A stretch of DNA of 64,000 bases, taken from positions 42,075,194 through 42,139,193 of the forward strand of contig JARZZO010000012.1 of the NCBI GenBank assembly GCA_030544215.1, written 5' to 3'. A program made the translations under genes and the position numbers. The DNA comes from Zantedeschia hybrid cultivar (lineage: Eukaryota > Streptophyta > Magnoliopsida > Alismatales > Araceae). Shown here one piece after another: positions 10,247-21,480 of this stretch (position 1 is its first letter; every line of letters begins with the position of its first letter). The notes under the pieces are model-generated. The model was given only the letters and a program-made list of their open reading frames with translations, ran no database searches and was not told the DNA's origin.

Positions 10247-13200
10247 ATGTCGACTTCTGAGCATAATGAGGCCACATCTGTCACCTCTCGTGGTGACCCG
10301 GGATGGAACCACTGCACCGTCGTAGACATGGCTTCACGTAAAGTCAAATGCAACTACTGCAGTCGGATTATTTCGGGTGGAGTTTTTCGTCTAAAACAAC
10401 ATATTGGGGGTGTCAAAGGAGAAGTGAAGGCTTGTACTGCTGCACCACTAGAGGTAAAAAATCAATTCAAAAATTACCTACGACAAAGAGAGTTGGAAAA
10501 AGGAGCAGCATCAACGATGAGAGGCCAAATTAGGGAGGAAATGACACGGCCCTCAGGTCAAGGTATTCATATTCACCTTCCGGGAGATAGATCTCGGGAG
10601 GGAGACATAGACCCTACCAGAAGGAGATCTACTGCATTTGAAGACTTTTCTCGAGGTATTCTTTGATTTAAAATTTTCAATTAATTATTTACTTCTTTAT
10701 ACTTCATCTCGATTAAATTAGTCTAATCATCTATTTTAATTTAAAGATGATATACGTCGAGCCATGGACGAAAGTAGACGATCTTTTGCTGATGAGGATG
10801 TGTATAGACGCACTGGTCGACACGTTGGGCAAGGGAGTGGATCCGGACATGGATCCAACGAGGAGGAAATTCATGACTTGACTAGGGACAATGATCCTAG
10901 AGTGGGTCCTATAGATGCTTTCCTAACAAGACGGAGAGGTAGACAACCATCAATCACAGCTGCTATGAAGAACTTGAAGGTATGCAAGGAGAAGATTGGC
11001 CGTGCTGTTTCGAGATGGTTTGTTTATAACAGTGTACCTGCCAATGCTGCAAAGGGTCCTTATTGGGAGGACATGATTGAGACTATTGGAGATGTGGGTA
11101 AGGGTATTCCTGGACCAACCCCCAAGGAGATATACAACACTTATCTTCCTCAAGAGGTAAGTGATCTCCAGGAGTATATCAAGTCGTTTGAGCGAATTTG
11201 GGATGAAAGATGATGCACAATAATGACAGATGGCTGGACAGGTGAGTACATTGAATTAGTTTAACATATTTAGAAATTAGAATCTTAGATTAACAGATTA
11301 TATTTTTAGTTAATTTAGACATTCGCTAACATCTATAACATTATTTGAATAGGAATTACGAGAAGAAGTATGATTAACTTCCTTATATACTGTCAAGCTG
11401 GGACTATATTTTGGAAGTCCGTAGATGCTAGTGGAAAGGTAAAGAATGCTGAATATCTTTTCAAGTTAATTGATGACATTGTGGAGCAGGTGGGAGAAGA
11501 TCGGGTTGTCCAAGTTGTAATAGATAATGCAACTTCATATAAAGCTGCTGGCCATATGTTAATGGAGAAGAGGCCACATCTATATTGGCTTCCTTGCTCT
11601 GCTCATTCCCTAGATTTGATGCTAGAAGACATTAGGAAAGATGTAAAAATTACTGAAACAGTGAAGTCAGCCCAATTCATCACATCCTATATCTACAACC
11701 ATAACTATGTGCTCACGTTGATGCGTGAACACACTGGACAGAGGGAGTTACTACGTCCTGGGGTAACTCGTTTCGCCTCCACATACATTTCCTTGGAGAG
11801 TATACAATCACAAAAACGCCCCTTGAAGCAGATGATTTCAAGGATGGGAGGATTGGATGACAAGGCACGCGAAGCATGATGCTAGACATAAGGGGAAGCA
11901 GGTTGAGGACTTGATTGAGAGCCGAGAGTATTGGAAGGATATAAAGATGATCTTGAGCGTAGTTGAACCTCTTGTGCGGGTTCTGAGGATGGTGGATGGA
12001 GATAAGAAGGCCACAATGGGATATTTATATGAAGCTATGGACCGTGCAAAGGAAGACATTGCTAGGGCCAACAAAAATACATACAGAAAGTGGTGGGATA
12101 TTATAGATGCAAGATGGGATAGGACACTCCACCATGACTTGCATGCGGCAGGTAACAAAATAAGTCAATCCATATTGGTCGCCATTTTATTTCCTATAAG
12201 TTTTATTTCATTTTTAATTTATTTTTCAATTCTTTAGGTCATTTCTTCAACTCAAGATACCAATATAGTTCTGCTACTCAACATGCGCCCAATGATGAAG
12301 AAGTACTCCGTGGGATTCAAAATGTAATTCGGCGTTTGTTACATGATGAGGATCGAGCTATCATAGCATGCAACAAAATGCATCACTATAGGATCCGGAC
12401 ATTATATTTTGGTACTCATCGTGCTCAACGGGCAGTCATGTTGCTTTCACCAGGTATTTAGAATTTTACACATAACTAATACTTTCAAAAAATTGTTATC
12501 AACTTATCATGCCTAGGCTTTACAAATTACAATACTAATTGTTAGTTGGATCATTATGGAATTACAGCTGATTGGTGGATGGATCATGGGAAGGCTCCAT
12601 GTTATGAAGATCTTGCTTATGTTGCTATCCGTGTATTGAGCCAAACCACCTCATCTTCTGGCTGTGAGAGGAACTGGTCTACATTTAGCTTGATACACAC
12701 CAAGCAAAGGAACCGATTAAGCTCAGCGAGATTAGAGCAATTGGTCTTTTGCCACTACAACATGCGCTTGAAATTAAAGAATCTTCAAAAAATTCAAGAG
12801 AACCAAAGAGAAGAAGAACGATGGAGAGATGAAGTTGCTGGAAGACCGGTGCAAGCAGAACAACAAGTTGAGGAACCAATCGATCTGGACGAGATATTTG
12901 AGGAGCAGAACCCACTGAATGTATGGGTGGATGCAAGGAATGTTTTGAGTCCATCAGAATTTGATCCAAACGATCGGTCATGGGCAGAAGGACAATTAGA
13001 TGGTGTCCCCTTGTCCATTGAGTTTCAACTTCCACTTCCTTCAAAACGGCAAAAGAAATCCACCCCACAAAGTTCAGGTAAGGGTAAAGGTAAACTAACT
13101 CATGTTGATATTGCAGATTTAGAAACTGTACAAGAAGATGAGTCAGACGAGACACCAGAGCCGAGCGACAAGGTCGTTTACCAAACTTCAGACGACTCTA

Positions 13201-13808
13201 CTTCGGCAACGACTACCCCTGACGATGACGATGATGATCCACATGGAAGTCAAGGTGGATCCTTGCAACAACGGTCATCTCGGGGACGTGGATCAAGTCA
13301 ACATGGTGAAGCTCCTCCAATGATTTTCACAGGAGAGCAAGAATTTACGCATGCTACGCAGGATGATGACCACTCCAGTAGGTTGGCTAAGGGCACATCA
13401 GCAACAAATAAAGGCAAAGGGAAACAACAACAAGAGTTCCTAAAGAGAACATCCTCTGAAGAGCATTCGTCTGATGCATCCTCTCAAGTTCCATTAGAGG
13501 GTTATAGTCCTTATGGATATCCAGGTACATATTATCAACATCCACCACCTTATGATGCATCGAGTTACTTAGGAGGATATCCCACTTATCCTCCAACTTC
13601 AGATATTTCCTCTTATCAATCCTCAACCTCAGAAGGATCTTATTATGAGCCAAAGACACAAGGATGGATACCGGTGACAATAATCTACCCATTCACAGAT
13701 GAGTATAACCGATTTGTACAGGAATATGAACAATGTTACCAAGCTTATATGTCTTGGGCCGATTATGTGCAACATTTGTATAGCACCTACAATGTAAGGC
13801 TAGAATAA
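10247..13808 (+). pseudogene. hAT-1 transposase (BED finger, DUF659, hAT dimerisation), five exons, disrupted
   Basis: ATG at 10247. Exons inferred at 10247-10655, 10747-11241, 11353-12151, 12238-12453 and 12568-13808, with GT-AG borders that keep frame and match hAT-2 and hAT-3 (about 1,050 residues). The N-terminus has a BED zinc finger (HCTVVDMASRKVKCNYC, then LKQHIGG). DUF659 starts at TIMTDGWTG and includes VVIDNATSYKAAG and LYWLPCSAHSLDLMLEDI of the RNase H-fold transposase. The C-terminal dimerisation domain has YEDLAYVAIRVLSQTTSSS and CERNWSTF. A ~350-residue acidic and Tyr/Pro/Ser-rich tail follows, ending SWADYVQHLY. Lesions: a TGA at 11211-11213 just before the DGWTG motif, and a one-base-type frameshift near 11838-11880. 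The last exon is fully open. Confidence 0.88.
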
Positions 13809-13977
13809 ATGTATGTCTACTTGTTCTGTCACTTTGTGTGAGTGTTTTTTTTTTATTATCATGTAATACTTAGGGGTAAGGTTTTATGTCCCCCCCCATG
13901 TATTGTATTCAAGTTTTTTTTAAAGTTAATAAAAATTCAAGGGCTTACCTGAGGTCCTAGATAAGTTTTGGGTAAAT

Positions 13978-14192
13978 ATAATTTTTTCTGATTTTTTGAA
14001 TTTTTAACTATCTTTTGGACTTGTTTTTCTATTTTTTCCTTATTTTCTTCTATTTTTTTTCCCTTTTTATAAATTGGATCGGCCAAACTGGTCCGGCTCG
14101 GTCCTGACCGGTTCGGGATCGGGTCGGATCGGCCGATCCACTCGGTCAGGACCGGACCGATCCGAGTCCGACCCCCGAGTTGGCCTACCTTG
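13978..14192. repeat. hAT-1 3' T-rich block and GC-rich subterminal array
   Basis: A T-rich stretch (about 13978-14062, repeated TTTTTTCT and TATTTTTT words) is followed abruptly by a GC-rich array (14076-14192) of GGTCCGG, GGTCGG and GATCGG words, ending in ACCTTG. hAT-2 and hAT-3 end with the same two-part arrangement. The T-rich block may serve 3'-end formation; that is inference. Confidence 0.65.
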
Positions 14193-14200
14193 GTTGGGAT

Positions 14201-14785
14201 GCGTGACACGTGTCCCGTCCTTCGCCATAATTACAAGTAGGCTGCCGGATCAAGAGAAGTCAATCAACGGCCGGATGCGATCTGACCCTTCAGCTGTTCG
14301 TCCGGATGCTCACTACGTGTCCCGATCCTCGTACCGAAGGCTGGAGAGGCAGTGATCCAGGTGAAGTCTTGGGCAGAGAGCCGAAGTGACACACGATCCA
14401 GGTGATCACTGTTAAACGGCTGAGATCTTTTTGTGCTTTCGACGGGTCGGCCGGATGCGCAACACGTGTCCTGTGTTTGTTGTGACGCGACCGTGAAAGC
14501 GGGAAGCTTAAGGTCTTTCCCGCTCTTGCCTTATGTTAATTGGGGACGAAGGCCTTCGTTACCAAGCTTCGGCCTAGGACGAAGGTGTCTCCAACAAGGT
14601 CCCGGCTTGAGACGAGGCTGCTTGTCACCAGCCCTCGGCCGACCTAAAGCGAACACTAGCCTCTCAGTTTCTGAAACAGGTGGTAACAGTTTCAGACGAA
14701 GTGCGAATCATGTTTTTTACGTAAGGGCTTCGAATTTATACTCGGCGTTTCATAGAATTGAGAACGACAAGAGTAGGGGGCTATA
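14201..14785 (+). other. Tat A 3' internal region with polypurine tract
   Basis: Non-coding DNA homologous to 38755-39381 of element B. It resumes at GCGTGACACGTGTCCCGTCC, exactly where hAT-1 interrupted it. The polypurine tract AGAGTAGGGGG lies just before the LTR (about 14770-14780). No gene is visible. Confidence 0.75.
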
Positions 14786-15616
14786 TGATGGGGCAGAATC
14801 CGATTCGGCTCATTAAGCATCCTAATGCTAACAGCCCTACAGTAGCAGTTCAACGATAGTGGCCCACTGGCAGCCTTCGGCCCATCAGCGGCCTAGCAGC
14901 CTTCGGCCCATCAGCGGCCCTCAGCCTAATTGGCTTCGGCCCAATGGCGGCCCCCAACCTTCGGCCCAGTAACCGTATCCGGCCCATTCCGGTGGGAGGG
15001 TTAGGCACTATGGCGGTTTACCAATAAACCGCAACATAGTCCTATATCGGCTGCCACAGTTGAATAACCTCTATCCTCCGTTATAAATACAAGGCTATTT
15101 ATTACCAAAGGTATGTCTTCCCGACTAAGGACAACAGTCCAAAAGCATTAAAGCTACTTCTTCTTCCTTCCCTTCTGAATCGAATCTTCTTCAGAAGCTG
15201 ACTTAGCTGTCGGAGGGGGTTTTCTTGGGTCGAAGTCCGGGACCTCTACTGACTGGTTCTTCTTCTTCTTATAGGGGCCTCGGTTTGAATCTTCGCCGAC
15301 CTCTCCGAGTCGGCCTCGGCCACCGACCTCGGGTTTTCTCCCTTCGGTCTCGGTGTCGCCTTTCACCGGTCGAGTCCGCTTCGACCCTGCGGAGTCCGCT
15401 TCGCCCTCGGCCTCGCTCTTCGCCGCGTGGGTCCTCATCAGCCGAAGAACTTTCGGCTTAGCTCTCGACACGTCTTCGCCCGGGTGCATCTCAGCCACGG
15501 AGCCTCGGCCCACGCTTCGCCTTCGTCTCGGTCCGGATCCCTGTCGGTTTTCTTCTTCGATCTTCTGTCCCGGATTCTAATCCTGGAATCCGATCGTGAT
15601 AGCTTCGGCTACATCA
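14786..15616 (+). repeat. Tat A 3' LTR
   Basis: Complete LTR from TGATG to CATCA, followed by the GTAAT duplication at 15617-15621. TATA box TATAAATAC near 15084. The recognisable differences from the 5' LTR are all C/T or G/A transitions apart from the repeat-unit loss in U3. Confidence 0.92.
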
Positions 15617-15621
15617 GTAAT

Positions 15622-16463
15622 GGATGTGATACCTTGCTCTGGAAAGATAAATGGTTCTCCAGCTTTGCTCTCTTCTCTCAATTTAGTAATTTATTCAACA
15701 TTGCTCAGCACAAGGAGGCATCGGTGGCAGAGGTCATGCCCCATCATGGTTCAGGAAATTTGTATCTGCATCTGAAAAGGTTTCTAACTGATGAAGAGGT
15801 TAATGAGATCTCTCAATTAATACTTCTTACTGCCACCACTAGATTATGTCATGAGAGGAAAGATAGGAGAGTTTGAAAATGGAATTCCAAGGGTCAATTT
15901 TCTGTTAAATCTGTAGTTCAAATATTAAATGATGGAGGAATCAGAGTTTGGTAGAAGGAGTTAGTGTGGTCTAATTACCTGCCCAACAAGATTAAAGTTT
16001 TTCTTTGGAAGGTGGCATGGAATAGACTTTTGACAGAAAAGAGGGCCAAAATGTTACACATTCCAGGAAATCATTTATGCAGTTATTGTGCTACTTTTTA
16101 GGAGGACCAAGACCATTTGCTACTGAACTGTGGTATTGTGAGGATACTTTGGAAGACTTTATGCAGATTATTTGGTATTCCATGGGTAGATCATACTTCA
16201 GTCTTGGATCTAATTTTGTGGTGGTCTGGGGCCTGTCTTATTCCACGTCAGAAGCAATTATGGTTTTTCTTTTGTCCGGCTCTGCTTTGGACTATTTGGT
16301 GTGAAAGAAATAGGAGGAAATTCAGTGATCAATTTAGTAGTGCTCTTGAATTGTTTAAGATCACATTCAATTGGGTGGAGGAGTGGGGTCAAGCAGCAAA
16401 TATTTTCAATGAGGACAGTTCCGGTTTATTGAGAAAGGCTCGGCATTGGAGGAGTTTGTTGTG
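15622..16463 (+). pseudogene. LINE ORF2 C-terminal part with zf-RVT domain
   Basis: Continuation of the LINE begun at 7779. The chain reads CDTLLWKDKW, then after stops at 15874-15876 and 15951-15953 IKVFLWKVAWNRLLT and LCSYCATF...DQDHLLLNC, the zinc-binding domain at the end of plant LINE reverse transcriptases, and finally LLWTIWCERNRRKF, the conserved end segment. In-frame stops separate the blocks, so it is non-functional. It ends about 200 bp before the poly-A. Confidence 0.88.
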
Positions 16464-16682
16464 TTGAGGTCTTAGTGTTAGTTGTCTGTTTTATTTTCTT
16501 GATAAATCAGACCCATTGTATCTGAGTTCTGTTTTTATTTTTCTGTTGTGTTCATGACTTGGTTAGAGGCTTGTTCTACCAAGTCTGACCTGTGTTCTCT
16601 GGGTTCCCTTGTACTTCCTTTTCTGGTTATCAATTGAATTGTGACTTTCAGTCACCTTCTAAAAAAAGTATCTTAAATCCTT

Positions 16683-17183
16683 AAGCAAGAATTCCTTCCA
16701 GGTCATTATAACCATTTACCTCTACCTTGTTTTCGGGTCCTTGAATTTGAACAAATGATAACCCTTTAACCATGATATGCTTCTTGGATTGTTTGTTTTC
16801 TTATAATACTGTGAAAGCTGTTCAGTTAGTTGAAAAGTCTCATTTCTAAAGGGAAATTTGTAAATATTCAACCTACGGAACCTTGACATATCGCCACATG
16901 GTCAAATTCTTATTATTCACTAGACAAAGGGCACTGGGACATAAAGGTCCAAAATCTAGGCGATGAGAGGTGACGAGAGGAGAGGTGAAGTCGGGAGAGG
17001 CGAGGACCAGAGTGGGAAGGATAGGTCCATTGAGCAAGGGAGAGGAGGGGTGGGCTATGATCCAAGGAAGGGGAAGCAGGTGGCTGTCTGGATCAGTGGA
17101 GAAGGTGATAGGGTAGGTGATGGGGGGGGGGGTGTGATTGGAAGCTGGTAGATAGGAAAGCTTGTAAAGCTGAGGGAGAGAGG
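16683..17183. other. intergenic, purine-rich toward the end
   Basis: Begins with AT-rich unique-looking DNA after the LINE target duplication. From about 16955 to 17180 it becomes strongly G/A-rich (GAGAGG, GGGAAGG words and a G9 run at 17121). This may be the 5' leader of the following LINE ORF1-like gene. No ORF is supportable. Confidence 0.4.
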
Positions 17184-18020
17184 GTGGCAGGGAGGGGTTG
17201 CTCAGCTTTACCTGTTGACAAAAACCAGTGCATCAGATGCCTCCGCCACGGGCATTGGGCAAAGGTGTGTAGAGAGGCGATCAGGTGCTTGGTGTGTGTG
17301 GGAGTAGGCCATAGGAGTGGCTCTTGCAAACAGGGGATACTCTGTTCCATGTTCTCCTGCGAGGAGTCCACCTGCAGCTCTTAGTCTTTGGAGCTCTCAG
17401 ACCAAAATTACTGATAGCTATCCTAGAGTTGAGATTCTGTGGTCAGCTGGCATTTCTGAGCTTCGTTCTGCGCTGCACGGGTGCATCGTGGTTTCGGTTG
17501 TGTCTTCACAGATGGCAGAGAAGGGAGACAACTCTCCGGCTGATGTAGTTGGTAGAGCCTTGCAGTCTGAATGGCCTGCCAGTACTTGGTCCATTAAAGA
17601 GCTTAAGAAGGGTTGCTTTCTGGTCCGATCCTCCCTGCAAGGGTGGAAAGTTGAAGCAAAAGGCAGGAAGTTCCCTCAAGTCTAATGAATGCTCCTTGGA
17701 ATTCTATCCTTGGAGAGAAGAGCCTGCAGTGGTAGCTGAGGAAGGAGCTCGTTGCTAGTGTAGGGTGGAAGGACTTCCACGTCATGTGTGGACAGTGGAA
17801 TCCTTCCGGTCCGTAGTTGATAAGTTTGGGTATTTGAGAGGGATTGATCCTCGTACCCTTAAGTTGGAAATACTTAAGTTTGCCAGAGTCTTTGTTGAGG
17901 TATATTCAGTCCAGAGCATTCCAGAGAAAGTGAAGGTAGGAACAGGGGGCCTTGGTTTGTTGTCTCTATCAGGGCAGAGGTAGATCCTTCTGCATCCTTG
18001 GGTTGGGTTAACCATCAAGC
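17184..18020 (+). pseudogene. zinc-knuckle / DUF4283-like protein, LINE ORF1 type, decayed
   Basis: A double CCHC knuckle is clear at about 17227-17330: CIRCLRHGHWAKVC and CLVCVGVGHRSGSC both fit CX2CX4HX4C. The coding then shifts frame (from about 17317) to a stretch with VVGRALQSEWPASTWSIKEL and, after another break (17765 on), GLPRHVWTVESFRSVVDKFG...FARVFVEV, which resembles the DUF4283 RNA-binding region. Zinc knuckles ahead of DUF4283 occur in ORF1 of many monocot LINEs. At least two frameshifts are present, and I cannot fix the start. It could instead be a decayed gene derived from such an ORF1. Confidence 0.55.
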
Positions 18021-21000
18021 TGTAGGATGTACCTGGGCTGAAGTTGCTGCAGAATGGAGCTTACAGGAGGAGCTCTGATACCAGAAAACACATTCAGCTG
18101 GCCATGTTGACAGAATGAAGCATGATCGCGGCCAGGTAGTGAGTTTTGGGGATTGGACTGTGTCCAATCTGAGGCTGAATCGGGCTTCTGAGTGAGAAGG
18201 AGATGAAGCAGTTGGTACTTGAAGCTTATGTTCTGAAAAAGGGGTCCACAGAAATTGTTCTGTTTGATGGTGGTTTTGTTGATCGGCTCGAGGGGAAAGC
18301 TCTTCATGGTGAAGCGGGGGATGCGATGTTCGAGGGAGATTTTTTTGCTTGGGGGCGGCGCCGAGAGGGGATTGCGTTGGGGAATGGAGTATGATGCTAA
18401 TTGGGGTTTTGTGGTAGTACGCTCGGGTGAAGAAGATATACAGGACCGGGCCTTGATCGGGTCATCGCCGGGTTTTGCTTGAAACATTTTCGCAGGTAAG
18501 TTATTCGGGTCTGGGGGATTGGGTCTGATTATTGTATCGGATTCGAGCAACCGATTCGTATTACCTGTGACTGGCCCAGTGGACCTGTCTTCCTCACCCG
18601 ATACGAACCTGATCACACTGCGAACCCTTCTGCGGCAGCAACAGTTTCCAGTGCAAGGGCCCTCGGTTTTGAAACCAATTTTGGAGGTTTCTGTTCTTCC
18701 TCCATCTTGGTCGGAGAATCAAGAAATGGACCAGATGATCTGTGGGGTGTTGTTTCAAGGGGACTTCAATGATAGGTGCAAAGTTGGTTTCGATAGTAGC
18801 GTGAATCCACTTTTATGCAGAGAGTCGAGGTCGGTACCAGTAATACTTATTAATGGAGATGTTGGATCAGTGGTATCTGGAGAAGGGTCTTCTCGGGATG
18901 GTTTTCACATTGGTGGTTTCTTCTAGATGATAGAGGATGATCGGACTGGTGGTGTGTCACAGGAAGAGGTGTCAGATGATTTGGGTAGCTAGCTGGGGGA
19001 AGCAGATATTGGTCCTTTGGAGGGTCTATCCAAGCCTTTTGTAGTTGAGTTTTTTGATTCAAAAGATGGTTGGTCTAAGGAAATTTTGTCCTGGCCAGTA
19101 ACCACTTGCTAAGAACAACGAATCTTATTGCTGCCACAAACGCCGTCACATCACCCTCATGACCACTATAGAGGATTTAACTTCTTGATGTGGCGAACAC
19201 CATGCACCAAACCTCTTATAGTATCATTTAAGTTTCATGCAAAACATGCAATTGAAACACATGCATAGAAACAACATGACTCACAACACTGGTTCTTGTA
19301 TCTTTCCATAAGATTTAGTTTGTTGAATTCCTTCTCATAGACTGACTTCACCCTATGGTTCATATTCCATAAGTTCTTCCCTTAAGTTCTAGGTCAACGC
19401 AATCCTTTTACATTGCTTTTCTTCAGCGAATGATGGTTGCAACTAGGACATGGTATAGTGTTCACAGCTTACCAAACAACTATTTACGTAATTAAGTTTA
19501 CCATTTTAAGGTTCCCTTTCATCACACATTGGGCTATGTTTAACACATGTTTTATGTCTTAACCCGATTTACCCAAACTTTACATTTGCAATCTTACATA
19601 AATTCCCATCACCCAATGCTCATTATCATCATTTTAAACTCTTCCTTAATCAGTTAATTAAACTATGTCTTTAGTTTATCTTGTTTAATACTGCCATTGC
19701 GACTTAACCTAAAGGAATAACACTTTTTCTTATAATCCCAATCAATATCTGCCACTACTCCTAGAGGTCAGTGCCCCCATCATAACATTAGTTCCATCTT
19801 ATATCGTGACACAATCAATACATTCGACTTAATATTAGTTTCATAAGGAATTAGACTCGCATTATAGTTGGAACCAACACTTTCCGATCTGTTTTTTTAA
19901 AGAAAGAAACTACATTTCTTAATGAGCCTTAACTTCATTGTTTTTTTTCTTTATAGTATATATATGTCATATATAGACTAGTTTTACGTTTTTCTTTTCT
20001 TCTTCTTGAATCTTCGGATATGCCTAGTTGTAAATCATAAAATTTGCATATTGATTACTCACCCTACTATTCCTAGTTAAAAGGACTTATTTCACAATTT
20101 CTTTTATAGCTAACGAATATATTTTGTTACTCTAATGTTTTATCTTATCAAAATCCTAATTTAGAGTTTGCCCAACCATAGTTCCCTTTCCAATCTTCCA
20201 TAACCGTTCCTGAACCCAAGGGAGAATAATCTATTTATAAGTATTAATCTTACTATTTCAATTTATAACATATATGTTTGGGGTTAAGACAACTTGTCTT
20301 ACATCCTTCTCTACTTGGCTCTGTTGTCTTTTTGTTTTTTTTCCTAGTTATTTCACACATCATATCAGCTTTCTATGTCTTGATTTTTTTTTCATTAGTT
20401 CAATTTAATCTTCCTTTTTCTTTCCAGCTAAACACTTATCTGGTGTCCCTCTTACTTTCCTCAAGTATTATTACCTATTTCAACCTCCTTTTGTCATCTT
20501 CTTCCATCAGGCTCCTCCTAAGTGACACTCCTCTATGTGGTTAAGATTACACAAGAATCTCAACTTAGATTACAACAATAATTAACACAAACCCAATGCA
20601 TCATATTGTCATAGTAGCGTCTCGTATTTTCAATGTAAATGCACAGTTTCCTAAAGGGCACTTAGATAATCATTCTTAGATCTTTAAGTTTCATTACAGG
20701 GCATTCTTTGTAGGACTTGGGCCCTGACATAATTTCCCTCTTGCTTTCCTTCCAATTGATATTTTTTTTCTTACAAACTTAATCCGTTTCCGAGAACCTT
20801 CACCTTTCTTTTCCTTTAAGACCTTGTAAGGGACTTAGCCTCTGGTTTGGAGATACACATACATTTTGTAACTAATCATTTGTTAAAATTGTAAACACTT
20901 GTTGTTCATCTTTCAGTTAGTAAGTGGTCCAATAGGGTTGCTTACTAGCAATTTGCAAATAAATTTAGTTTACTATATATCTAACCTTAACCCTAGTTAC

Positions 21001-21024
21001 CATGCTTTTTGTTCACCTTTCTTC
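18021..21024. other. no supported gene
   Basis: To about 19080 the base composition resembles the preceding ORF1-like gene and may be its decayed C-terminal spacer (an open stretch 18519-18926 has no recognisable domain). From 19080 to 21024 the DNA is AT-rich, with many short stop-bounded frames. I see no domain, RNA gene or resolved element. Around 20688-20740 a short passage looks LTR-like on the minus strand, but I could not find its partner. Confidence 0.4.
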
Positions 21025-21210
21025 CTAGTAACCAAGGTTCAAAAATTCGGCTCGGATCAGCACGGATCGACCGAGTCGGACAGGTTTTGGGCTGTCCGTG
21101 CCGATCCCGAGTAACCTGGCCGAGTCCAGGACTCGGATTGGCCGGTCCGAGCCGGATCGGGCGATCCGAGACCGGATCGGGTCGGGTCGGCTCGGATCGG
21201 CCCGACCCGG

Positions 21211-21320
21211 CCCCCAACGGCTAGTTTGACTAGCCGTTGGGGGTCAACCTAGCCGTTGCTGGCCGTTCCCAAACGGCCAGCAACGGCTAGTTTGGGCCTT
21301 GGGGGTTTATTTAAACCCCC
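21211..21320 (+). promoter_or_regulatory. hAT-2 promoter: two tandem perfect palindromes with AACGG boxes
   Basis: Palindrome 1 spans 21211-21243 (15-bp arms, 3-nt spacer) and holds two full MSA matches (21213-21222 and, inverted, 21232-21241). Palindrome 2 spans 21249-21290 (19-bp arms, 4-nt spacer) and holds four more AACGG cores. TATTTAAAC at about 21309-21317 is the likely TATA box. Position and plan match hAT-1, although flanking bases differ. Confidence 0.65.
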
Positions 21321-21480
21321 CCAAGGCCCTCATAAGGCTCCACAATTGCCATTTGAGCCTCCTAACATTCTTGCTCTCTCTCCCACTCTCTCGATCATAG
21401 AATTCTCTCTCCATCTCTCCCACGAGGTCACTTCTAGTCTACTACAAGCTCCGCGATCTTTCATCTTGTGCTGTGAAGGA

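Larger units (their letters stand above)
9520..14192 (+). mobile_element. hAT superfamily DNA transposon hAT-1
   Basis: Flanked by an exact 8-bp duplication GTTGGGAT (9512-9519 and 14193-14200), the hAT hallmark. Element B shows the corresponding uninterrupted site. The ends are imperfect inverted repeats: CATGGTCGG on the left and, read on the minus strand, CAAGGTAGG on the right. Inside are a GC-rich array, a palindromic promoter, a five-exon transposase gene, a T-rich block and a second GC-rich array. A stop and a frameshift make this copy non-autonomous. Confidence 0.92.
7852..15616 (+). mobile_element. Ty3/gypsy Tat-lineage element A (deletion derivative with hAT-1 inside)
   Basis: Two LTRs (7852-8704 and 14786-15616) that begin TGATG, the right one ending CATCA, are bounded by the 5-bp duplication GTAAT (7847-7851 and 15617-15621). 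Comparison with element B shows two internal deletions. One joins the 5' LTR, 4 bases short of its end, to the second RNase H, removing primer site, gag, protease and RT. The other joins the integrase N-terminus (about 9271-9290) to the leader of the antisense gene. hAT-1 accounts for 4.7 kb of its length. The element needs help in trans for any further movement. Confidence 0.92.
7779..16665 (+). mobile_element. 5'-truncated LINE (L1 type), split by Tat element A
   Basis: A 17-bp direct repeat (AAGTATCTTAAATCCTT) flanks the pieces at 7762-7778 and 16666-16682. The right copy follows a short poly-A (16661-16667). LINE sequence occupies 7779-7851 and resumes at 15622. The left piece encodes SPIWKN..., and after removing element A and one GTAAT copy the frame reads on into VGNGCDTLLWKDKW, a standard plant LINE ORF2 passage. 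One in-frame TAG lies at the junction. Only the last ~1.1 kb of the LINE is present, as is usual for incomplete target-primed reverse transcription. Confidence 0.9.

Noticed and set aside
18008..18616. 202-residue minus-strand frame
   Set aside because: No domain recognised; it is opposite to the LINE ORF1-like remnant and most likely its shadow.
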